A model generated the notes under the pieces. The model was given only the letters and a program-made list of their open reading frames with translations. It was not told the DNA's origin and did not search any database. DNA of 11,438 bases from DATMQA01 sp035566895 (GTDB lineage: Bacteria; Verrucomicrobiota; Verrucomicrobiia; Limisphaerales; UBA8199). Numbering within the stretch: the first letter of the stretch is position 1; each line of letters begins with the position of its first letter. Made by a program: the position numbers and the translations under genes. The stretch covers positions 1 to 11,438 of the forward strand of contig DATMQA010000082.1 in NCBI GenBank assembly GCA_035566895.1. Reading direction: 5' to 3'. This document shows, one piece after another, positions 1-6,266 of this stretch.

Positions 1-1134
1 TGCCATATGCCACAGACGGTTTACATGCAGCGTCATTGGCGCCATGACCACGGGTTTACCAGCCCCGACCCTCTGCTGACCAAACAGTTCGGCATCCCCA
101 ATGCCTGCAACCGCTGCCACAAGGATAAGAATGCCGATTGGTCTTTGAAATACTGCGACGAATGGTATGGCGCGAAGATGGACCGCCCCGCCCGTCGCCG
201 CGCCCAGGTCATCGCCCACGCCCAACGGGCGGAGCCGCGGGCGCGAGAGGACCTGCTCGCATGGCTTGAGAAGGAGGAGTTGCCTTATTGGCAGGCAGTC
301 ACGCTGGGTCTGCTGGAGCCCTATAGCGCCCGGCCTGAGGTCAGCGCCGCGTTGCTCCGCGGGCTGGAACATACCAACGCGCTGGTGCGCACCCTCGCCG
401 CGACCGCGCTGGAGTCTGCCGCGCTCGCCGCCGAACCCCGGGCGACCGAGGCGCTCCGGCGCCGGCTGGATGATCCCCTTCGCAGCGTGCGCCTGGCGGC
501 GGCAATGGCCTTGCGGGCAACGCTTGACCCAACTTCGTCGGTGGGGCGCGAACTCCAACATTACCTGGACAACAACGCCGACGAGCCAAGCGGACAGATG
601 CAAAAGGGAATTTACTTATTTGCCCGGAATGACCTGCCGGGGGCTTTGCAACATTTCCAAAAGGCCGCTGCCTGGGACCCTTACTCTACGCCCATTCGCC
701 AGGAACTGGCTGTCGTTCTTAGCGCCCTGAACCGTCCGCAGGAAGCGGTCGAGGCGCTCAAAGAGGCCTGCCGGTTGGCGCCTGCCGATGCCGAATCATT
801 CTACAAACTCGGTCTGGCTTATAATGAATTGGGCGACTTGAGGAGCGCCGCTGAACAACTTGCGAATGCCGTCCGCCTCGAGCCCCGTCATGCTCTTGCC
901 TGGTACAACCTTGGCTTGGCTCAGAATTCCCTGGGGCAGGCCGATACCGCGTTGCAGTCCCTCTTGCGTGCAGAAACAGTGGCCCCGGACGATGCGCGTA
1001 TCCCGTACGCCCGCGCTACCATTCTGGCCCGCCTGGGCCGAACCGCCGAAGCTAAGGCCGCCGCCCAACGCGCCCTCCAAATCGACCCCTCCTTCCAAGA
1101 GGCCCAACAACTTTTGCGCGTGCTTCCAGAATAG
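1..1134 (+). CDS. Multihaem cytochrome c / HEAT / TPR protein, 3' part (5' end outside window)
   Basis: The reading frame is open from the first base, and its first two codons read Cys-His, followed by MPQTVYM. This looks like the tail of a CxxCH haem-binding motif cut by the window edge, so the ATG at 7 is probably not the start. A complete CxxCH motif (CNRCH) lies at bases 106-120, in the context GIPNACNRCHKDK seen in multihaem cytochrome c proteins fused to repeats. After it come HEAT-like helical repeats (about residues 80-190) and then about five TPR units (about 197-377) with typical LGLAYNELGD and LGLAQNSLGQ patterns. The C-terminus is complete at a TAG. The protein is probably periplasmic, with haem groups for electron transfer and repeats for protein binding. 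The redox partner and the number of upstream haems cannot be seen. The nearest gene downstream is 184 bases away, behind an inverted repeat. Confidence 0.85.
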   Translation, partial: CHMPQTVYMQRHWRHDHGFTSPDPLLTKQFGIPNACNRCHKDKNADWSLKYCDEWYGAKMDRPARRRAQVIAHAQRAEPRAREDLLAWLEKEELPYWQAVTLGLLEPYSARPEVSAALLRGLEHTNALVRTLAATALESAALAAEPRATEALRRRLDDPLRSVRLAAAMALRATLDPTSSVGRELQHYLDNNADEPSGQMQKGIYLFARNDLPGALQHFQKAAAWDPYSTPIRQELAVVLSALNRPQEAVEALKEACRLAPADAESFYKLGLAYNELGDLRSAAEQLANAVRLEPRHALAWYNLGLAQNSLGQADTALQSLLRAETVAPDDARIPYARATILARLGRTAEAKAAAQRALQIDPSFQEAQQLLRVLPE

Positions 1135-1140
1135 GGCTTG

Positions 1141-1210
1141 CCCGCAGATGACCCAGATTGACGCAGATTTTTTCTTCCTCCTATCTGCGTCAATCTGCGT
1201 TATCTGCGGG
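1141..1210. repeat. Near-perfect 28-bp inverted repeat (hairpin) after the cytochrome/TPR gene
   Basis: The left arm (1141-1168) and right arm (1183-1210) are reverse complements at 26 of 28 positions, separated by a 14-base pyrimidine-rich loop. Each arm contains three CAGAT (or ATCTG) words spaced 9-10 bases apart, for example CGCAGATTGACGCAGAT. It starts six bases after the TAG of the upstream gene. Transcribed in either direction it would form a long stem, so it may end or stabilise transcripts. It lacks a T-run after the stem, so it is not a standard intrinsic terminator. It resembles the dispersed intergenic palindromes of verrucomicrobial genomes, which is my recollection and not checked here. 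Confidence 0.85.
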
Positions 1211-1318
1211 CCTACTTTCCGGGGCCAAACCCGGGCAACTAAATGCCAAAATGCGGTGAGCGCGTTTTCTTCTCCGGCGCCAGGCTGTTAACGTGAATAG
1301 CGGTGTGCAGTTATCCAA

Positions 1319-2104
1319 GTGGCCATGATCATCCCCCTGCCATCACTGCCTCCTAGCCGTTCGCTGGCTTCTAAAGTCCCCATTCCTCCAAATGAACCAC
1401 AGCGATTGGCCGCTCTCAGGCAGTTTCGTATCCTGGATACGCCCGCCGAGGAGCATTTCGATGCCTTGGTCGGCCTGGCCTTGCGCCTTTGCCAGGTCCC
1501 CGTCGCGATGATTTCCCTGGTCGATGAACACCGTCAATGGTTCAAGGCCAAAGCCGGCCTGGCCCAGCAGCAGACCCCGCGCGACGTCGCATTCTGCGCC
1601 TATGCCATCCTAAAACCGGAGCCGCTCATTGTGCCTGATGCTCTGAGGGACACACGCTTCGCGCGGAACCCGCTGGTAACCGGGGAACCCTCCATCCGCT
1701 TTTATGCTGGTTTCCCGCTGATAACTTCCGGAAGACTGGAGTTGGGGACTCTCTGTGTCGCGGACCACCGTCCGCGAAGGCTCTCGCAGCAGCAGCAGCA
1801 GGACGTCAAGGCGTTGGCACGACAGGTTATGGTTTTGCTCGAATTGCGCCGCACCTCCTCGCGTCTCGAGGAGGCAGAGGAAAAGCTCAAGATTTTGCGG
1901 CCCCTGGTCCCGGTTTGCTCGCGATGCAACCGCGTTCGCGATGACCCCCCTTATTGGCGCAAGGTCGAGGCCTTCATCAAGGCACGCGGCGAAGCCGAGT
2001 TCATCGACTGCCTCTGCCCGGAATGCCTTCGGAGCGCGCCTGCTGAAGTCAGCAATTTGGTCGCACCTGTCCCCAGCTCACTGGTGCACCGAGGTTTCGT
2101 TTGA
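1319..2104 (+). CDS. GAF-domain sensor-like protein with C-terminal CxxC/CxCxxC module
   Basis: This 261-residue protein has a single GAF domain (about residues 28-175) starting with the familiar RLAALRQFRILDTPAEEHFD segment and continuing through DVAFCAYAIL and a GxPLIT...LGTLCVAD core. A short charged helix, probably coiled coil (about 176-196), follows. The end carries C200-x-x-C203 and C231-x-C233-x-x-C236 inside a YWxxVEAFI...AEF...CPEC pattern. That module is common at the C-terminus of GAF, PAS and response-regulator proteins and probably binds a metal such as zinc; its role is not established. No histidine kinase, cyclase or DNA-binding output domain is present, so it probably signals through a partner. 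The GTG at 1319 or the ATG at 1325 could be the start; neither has a clear Shine-Dalgarno sequence. A run of five CAG codons (Gln) sits near residue 160. No neighbour indicates the signal sensed. Confidence 0.85.
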   Translation: MAMIIPLPSLPPSRSLASKVPIPPNEPQRLAALRQFRILDTPAEEHFDALVGLALRLCQVPVAMISLVDEHRQWFKAKAGLAQQQTPRDVAFCAYAILKPEPLIVPDALRDTRFARNPLVTGEPSIRFYAGFPLITSGRLELGTLCVADHRPRRLSQQQQQDVKALARQVMVLLELRRTSSRLEEAEEKLKILRPLVPVCSRCNRVRDDPPYWRKVEAFIKARGEAEFIDCLCPECLRSAPAEVSNLVAPVPSSLVHRGFV

Positions 2105-2245
2105 ACGCCGATTGGCCCGGGAATTCGGCCGGAACTCCTGCTGGCTGGTGGGCGACGCGGCGCACCAGACGGGGCCAGCTCGGTGCAAAATGTGCTTTCC
2201 TTCCATTTGGATGTGTGAGAGAATTCAAGTTCGGGAAGAGAATTT

Positions 2246-3499
2246 ATGAGTACAATGATCAGGAACGCGATGTTGAGTCTGTTTGCCATGGTCTCCGCGA
2301 GCGCACTGCTTTACGCGCAAGCACCTGCCGTTCAGCCACTTCCAGGTCTGCCGGCGCCCGCGCCGCAGCCTTCGGCGCCAAACGCCCCCGCCCCGGCTGC
2401 CACGCCCAGCCCAACGATTCAGTTCGAAACCCCGATTTATGACTTCGGCCGGATGAAATCGGGTGACCCGGTCAAATACAGTTACATTTTCACTAACACC
2501 GCGCCTGTCGGTTGTGGCGCGATCCTGGAGGTCACTCACGTGCAACCTTCCTGTGGGTGCACTACGGCTGGAGATTGGACCCGGAAGGTCGAACCCGGCA
2601 AGACCGGCACCATCCCCATCCAGTTCAATACCGCCAATTATAATGGAGGGGTGCTCAAGCAGATTACCGTCACTTGCAACGACTCCGCTCATCCCAATGT
2701 CGTTCTGCAGCTCAAAGGCACCGTTTGGAAGCTCATCGACATTGCCCCCCCGTATTCGGGCATTACGCTCGGGCCGGATGCCACCAGCGGCTCGACCAGC
2801 GTCCGAATCACCAGCAACATGGAGGAACCAATCAATCTGTCACAACCTGAAAGTAACAACCGTCAGGTCACCGGTGTGCTCACCACCAACCGACCGGGCA
2901 AAGATTTCCAAGTGCTGCTTTCCACGGTGCCGCCCTTGAACCCCGGGACGTTCACGGCGGAGATTTCGATCAAAACCGACTCGACCAACATGCCGGTGAT
3001 CAAAGTACCTGTCTGGGTCAACATTCAGCCGGTGATCAACCTGACGCCCCCGTCGCCGACGCCGGTAGTGGTGCCTCCCGGGCCGCTGCCCAACAAGACG
3101 GCCCAGTCCATTCGGATTCAGAACAACAGCACCAACACGATGCGGCTTTCGGAGGCGGCTATTGATATGCCGGGCATCGAGGTTGAGATCAGAGAGTTGC
3201 AACCCGGTAGAATCTTCGACGCCCAGCTTACGTTCCCGGAGGGATTCCAACTCGAACCGGGCAAGCAACTGGCTTTCACCGCCAAATCCAGCCTGGCCCA
3301 GTACCCTCTGATTAAGGTGCCGGTCATCCAGGCGCCTCGTCCGGCTCCCAATATCAAGGTCATGCCCCCGCCGCTTCCGGGCGGGCAGCCCCCGCCCGCA
3401 CCTATTATCAACAGGCCTGGGTTCCCGCCGCGGCCGGCACCGCCAGCAGCTCCCGCGGCTGCGCCAACAACTTCGGCATCTCAGGCCGGCGCGCACTGA
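2246..3499 (+). CDS. Exported DUF1573-domain protein with Pro-rich C-terminus
   Basis: This 417-residue protein begins with a signal peptide (hydrophobic core about residues 9-22, likely cleaved after LYA at 24), followed by a Pro/Ala-rich linker. The DUF1573 domain (about residues 57-160) shows its hallmarks: YDFGRMKSGDPVKYSYIFTN, VQPSCGC with C103 and C105, a VEPGKTGTIPIQFNT segment and ITVTCND. The domain has an Ig-like, HYDIN/SPD-2-type fold in related families, and its function is undetermined. A second region (about 165-370) is beta-rich and less clear, perhaps further Ig-like domains. The last 50 residues are Pro-rich, a possible surface or cell-wall spacer. The start at 2246 is preceded by a weak purine stretch, GGGAAGAG, at a suitable distance, and the signal peptide fits it; ATG 2255 is an alternative. 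It is followed by rhodanese and DoxX-like genes on the same strand, which suggests a shared envelope role. Confidence 0.88.
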   Translation: MSTMIRNAMLSLFAMVSASALLYAQAPAVQPLPGLPAPAPQPSAPNAPAPAATPSPTIQFETPIYDFGRMKSGDPVKYSYIFTNTAPVGCGAILEVTHVQPSCGCTTAGDWTRKVEPGKTGTIPIQFNTANYNGGVLKQITVTCNDSAHPNVVLQLKGTVWKLIDIAPPYSGITLGPDATSGSTSVRITSNMEEPINLSQPESNNRQVTGVLTTNRPGKDFQVLLSTVPPLNPGTFTAEISIKTDSTNMPVIKVPVWVNIQPVINLTPPSPTPVVVPPGPLPNKTAQSIRIQNNSTNTMRLSEAAIDMPGIEVEIRELQPGRIFDAQLTFPEGFQLEPGKQLAFTAKSSLAQYPLIKVPVIQAPRPAPNIKVMPPPLPGGQPPPAPIINRPGFPPRPAPPAAPAAAPTTSASQAGAH

Positions 3500-3612
3500 G
3501 GCTGTCCACGTTCGGTATCGTGCCGTCTCCAGAGCCTGCTGACCGCGACAATCTTTGCCGGGTCCCAGCCGGATTGGAATGGCGCTTCGCGGTAAGCCTG
3601 GGAATTCTAAAA

Positions 3613-4293
3613 ATGAACTCAGGTTCATCTGCTTCGACGCAACCAGGGCAAGCCGCACCGAATCGCGGCGTCGTGAGAAACGTGCTTCTCGAGGCCGTGA
3701 TGGTTGCGGCGATTGGAGCGCTCCTGGGCTTTTTCGCCAACTGGCTTTCCCCGCGGGGCCTGTCGCTGACGCGTGATTTCTTCTTTCTGTCCAACCGCCC
3801 CGTTACGAACGCCGTTGTCGTTGCCAATCCCACCCAAACCCTCACCGCCACCAACCCCGTTTCACCGCTGGAACAAGGAGTGCGGGCGCGACTGGGCGCC
3901 GAGGGTTTGCATGTGGCCGACAGCAATCTGGTCTTGAAACTGTTCCATGATCCCAGGTGCCAGCAGGGGCTCGTGGTCTTCATCGACGCGCGCGAACCCG
4001 GACCCTTTGCCGAGGGCCACATCCCGGGCGCATATGAATTGGATTATTATCATCCGGACGCTTACCTGCCCACGGTAATGCCGCTGTGCGTGAGCGCCGA
4101 GCAGGTCGTGGTCTATTGCAACGGCGGTAATTGCGAGGACAGCGAGCATGCGGCCCAAATGCTCGGCTCGATTGGTGTGCCCAGGGAAAAACTCTTCGTT
4201 TACGCAGGCGGAATCGTAGAGTGGGAAACCAACGGCATGCCCGTTGAATTGGGCGAGCGCAAAAGCGGACGGATGAAAGGCCCGACGAAATGA
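3613..4293 (+). CDS. Membrane-anchored rhodanese-like protein
   Basis: The product has 226 residues counted from the ATG at 3613. An in-frame GTG at 3520 would add 31 residues of no obvious character, and the hydrophobic anchor supports the later start. One transmembrane helix (about residues 24-45) is followed by the SPRGLSLTRDFF segment typical of this subfamily and a linker. The rhodanese domain (about 105-215) has the FIDAREPGPFAEGHIPGAYE motif, the active-site loop with catalytic Cys169 (YCNGGNCEDS, second Cys174) and the closing YAGGIVEW motif. Rhodaneses carry sulfur as a cysteine persulfide or transfer it; the physiological donor and acceptor here are unknown. The anchor probably places the domain on the outer face of the inner membrane. 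The stop lies 68 bases before the DoxX/MauE-like gene, and related genomes, as I recall, often pair these two, so a joint redox or sulfur role is likely but unproven. Confidence 0.87.
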   Translation: MNSGSSASTQPGQAAPNRGVVRNVLLEAVMVAAIGALLGFFANWLSPRGLSLTRDFFFLSNRPVTNAVVVANPTQTLTATNPVSPLEQGVRARLGAEGLHVADSNLVLKLFHDPRCQQGLVVFIDAREPGPFAEGHIPGAYELDYYHPDAYLPTVMPLCVSAEQVVVYCNGGNCEDSEHAAQMLGSIGVPREKLFVYAGGIVEWETNGMPVELGERKSGRMKGPTK

Positions 4294-4306
4294 TTTGCGA
4301 CTCTCA

Positions 4307-4358
4307 CTGTGGACTGTGGACTGTGGACTGCGGACTTTAGACTTTAGACTTTGGACTT
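4307..4358 (+). repeat. Seven tandem heptamers, CT[GT][TC][GA]GA
   Basis: Seven consecutive 7-base units fill most of the 68-base gap between the rhodanese and DoxX-like genes: CTGTGGA three times, CTGCGGA, CTTTAGA twice and CTTTGGA, then a partial CTT. The array ends three bases before the ATG at 4362, so it occupies the place where a ribosome-binding site would normally lie. There is no dyad symmetry strong enough for a terminator. If the two genes share a transcript, the array is in the message between them. Confidence 0.92.
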
Positions 4359-4361
4359 CCG

Positions 4362-4877
4362 ATGCCCTCCCAACCTAATTCTCTCATCGATTCCGCCGCT
4401 GTCCTGGCTCGCTGGGTTTTGGGCGCAATTTTTATTTATATGGGCTTGCACAAAGTGTTGGACCCGGTCGGTTTCCTCAAGTTGGTCAACCAGTATCACC
4501 TGGTTAGCGAGCCTTTCCTTTTGAACTCGATTGCGGCAGTTCTGCCCTGGTTCGAGGTCTTTTGCGGCTTGCTGCTGCTGGCGGGAGTGGGCGTCCGCGG
4601 TGCCGCGCTGATGCTCATCGTAATGCTCATCCCGTTCACGCTAGTCGTGTTCCTCCGCGCTCAAGAGATTGTCGCGACCCAGGGCATCAGTTTTTGGTCG
4701 GTGAAATTTGACTGCGGCTGCGGCACCGGCGAAATCCTGGTGTGGCACAAACTCATCGAGAATCCGCTGCTGATCCTGCTCTCAGGTTGGCTGCTGTTTT
4801 CCGGTCGTGGGCGGGCGTTTTCGGCGAGATTTGGGCTTTTTGGCACTCCTGCTGTTGGCTCGCCAGCAACCAATTAA
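4362..4877 (+). CDS. DoxX/MauE-like redox-associated membrane protein
   Basis: This 171-residue integral membrane protein has about four hydrophobic helices (residues about 11-30, 53-75, 80-98 and 133-147). The first helix carries ARWVLGAIFIYMGLHKVLDP, a DoxX-type start, and PWFEVFCGLLLLAGV matches the second. The loop before the last helix has KFDCGCGTGE with C118 and C120, the Cys-x-Cys motif of MauE-type members, which are linked to disulfide or redox chemistry in the periplasm. The position just after an exported rhodanese and a DUF1573 protein supports a redox or sulfur role, but substrate and partners are inferred. The ATG at 4362 has no Shine-Dalgarno sequence, because the tandem heptamers run up to it; it is still the best start because the next ATG (4440) would remove most of the first helix. 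The gap to the aminotransferase gene is 65 bases. Confidence 0.85.
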   Translation: MPSQPNSLIDSAAVLARWVLGAIFIYMGLHKVLDPVGFLKLVNQYHLVSEPFLLNSIAAVLPWFEVFCGLLLLAGVGVRGAALMLIVMLIPFTLVVFLRAQEIVATQGISFWSVKFDCGCGTGEILVWHKLIENPLLILLSGWLLFSGRGRAFSARFGLFGTPAVGSPATN

Positions 4878-4942
4878 CTGGTTAACCTCTGGTCCCACAA
4901 AATCCAGTTTCCCAATCGGCCAGTCCTGCTATCCTGCCGGCG

Positions 4943-6058
4943 ATGCAAACTTATGCCTCGTTCAGTCCGCCCCCACGCCTCTTGCTCGGTCCGGGTCCCA
5001 GCAATGTCGCTCCCTCCGTCCTCAAGGCCATGTCCTTGCCCCTCCTGGGTCACCTGGACCCTGAGTTCGTCAAGATGATGGAAGAAATCAAAGCGATGCT
5101 CCGCCAGGTCTTTATCACCCGCAATGACCTGACCTTTCCCATCAGCGGCACCGGCAGCGCCGGAATGGAGTTCTGTTTTGTCAACCTGGTCGAGCCAGGA
5201 GACGAGGTGGTCATCGGCGTCAACGGCGTTTTTGGCGGGCGCATGGCGGATGTGGCGGAGCGATGCGGCGCGAAGGTTACCCGGGTCGAAGCCCCCTGGG
5301 GACAAATCATCGAGCCCCAACAAATTGCCGATGCCTTGAAGAACAAACGTCCGAAGATTGTGGCGATTGTGCATGCCGAGACTTCCACTGGCGCGCTGAC
5401 ACCCGTGGAGGAAATCTCGCGTTTGGCGCACGAAGCCGGAGCGCTGTTCCTGCTGGACACCGTGACTTCGCTGGGCGGTTGTCCGGTCAAAATCGACGAG
5501 TGGCAGGTGGACGCCGTTTATAGCGGGACGCAAAAGTGCCTGAGTTGTCCGCCGGGTCTGGCGCCGGTGTCCCTGAACGCGCGGGCGCTGGAAGTAGCCC
5601 GCAAACGCAAGACCAAGGTCCAAAGCTGGTACCTGGATGTGAACCTGCTCTCGTCCTACTGGGGCCAGGAACGGGTCTATCATCACACGGCGCCCATCAG
5701 CATGAATTATGCTTTGCATGAGGCCCTCCGCCTGGTGTTGGCCGAAGGCCTCGAGGCCCGCTGGCGCCGCCACGAGCAGAACCACCTCGCCCTTAAGAAC
5801 GGTCTCGCCGCGGCCGGCCTCGAGCTCGCCTCTAAAAACGGTCACCCGCTTTGGTCGCTCAATCCTGTTACTGTCCCGGGCTCGGTCGATGAAGCTCTGG
5901 TGCGCAAACGGTTGCTGGGCGAGTTCAACATCGAGATCGGCGCCGGCCTGGGCCCTCTCAAGGGCAAAATCTGGCGCATCGGTCTGATGGGTGAATCTTC
6001 GAAGAAAGAAAACGTTGAGAAGGTGATTGAGGCCCTCCGAACCACACTCAGAAATTAA
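4943..6058 (+). CDS. Class V aminotransferase, alanine-glyoxylate / serine-pyruvate type
   Basis: This 371-residue protein is a PLP-dependent fold-type I enzyme of the AGXT group, which moves an amino group from alanine or serine to glyoxylate or another 2-oxoacid, probably in the cytoplasm. Visible marks are LLLGPGPSNV near the start, SGTGSAGME (68-76) for the cofactor phosphate region, LDTVTSLGG with Asp172 contacting the PLP ring, and SGTQKCLSCPPG with Lys198 as the PLP Schiff-base lysine. WRIGLMGES near the C-terminus holds the Arg expected to bind the substrate carboxylate. The length is close to the family norm (about 380-400). The ATG at 4943 is required to keep the GPGPSN motif, but no Shine-Dalgarno sequence precedes it. 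Whether the in vivo donor is alanine, serine or aspartate cannot be told from sequence alone. It may be involved in glyoxylate detoxification or serine and glycine metabolism. The stop codon lies at the edge of a long inverted repeat. Confidence 0.93.
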   Translation: MQTYASFSPPPRLLLGPGPSNVAPSVLKAMSLPLLGHLDPEFVKMMEEIKAMLRQVFITRNDLTFPISGTGSAGMEFCFVNLVEPGDEVVIGVNGVFGGRMADVAERCGAKVTRVEAPWGQIIEPQQIADALKNKRPKIVAIVHAETSTGALTPVEEISRLAHEAGALFLLDTVTSLGGCPVKIDEWQVDAVYSGTQKCLSCPPGLAPVSLNARALEVARKRKTKVQSWYLDVNLLSSYWGQERVYHHTAPISMNYALHEALRLVLAEGLEARWRRHEQNHLALKNGLAAAGLELASKNGHPLWSLNPVTVPGSVDEALVRKRLLGEFNIEIGAGLGPLKGKIWRIGLMGESSKKENVEKVIEALRTTLRN

Positions 6059-6231
6059 ACTCCAAATTCCAAGCATCAAGTCCCAGAGAAGCATCACAAG
6101 CCAAACTTCAAGTGGGCATTCGTCGTCTGGGAAGCAATTCAGGGTACAAGTCAGCTCGACACAGTGGGGCGAAGTTTGGAGTTTGTTTGCTTGTTGCTTT
6201 CCTGGAGCTTGGTGTTTGGAATTTGGAGTTT
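6057..6231. repeat. Long imperfect inverted repeat with heptad periodicity
   Basis: The left arm (6057-6109) and right arm (6171-6231) are imperfect reverse complements. The outermost 18 bases match at 17 of 18 positions (6057-6074 against 6214-6231), and the inner ends match at CCAAACTTC (6101-6109) against GAAGTTTGG (6171-6179), with indels between. The outer part of each arm has a degenerate 7-base beat: CTCCAAA, TTCCAAG, CATCAAG, TCCCAGA on the left and the same kind of units in the complement of the right arm. The 61-base centre shows no gene. The last two bases of the aminotransferase stop codon fall inside the left arm. It could form a large RNA hairpin between the aminotransferase and rhamnosidase genes, or be a dispersed element; no target-site duplication is clear. 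Confidence 0.8.
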
Positions 6232-6266
6232 TTACCTTCTGCAGTTTCTGGTAATTAAGACTTAGC

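Noticed and set aside
3520..3612. Upstream GTG start for the rhodanese-like protein
   Set aside because: The 31 extra residues show no signal or conserved pattern, and the ATG at 3613 places the membrane anchor near the N-terminus as expected.
4905..4942. Possible sigma-70 promoter before the aminotransferase gene (TATCCT near 4930)
   Set aside because: The -10-like match is weak and no good -35 lies at the right distance; it is no better than chance.
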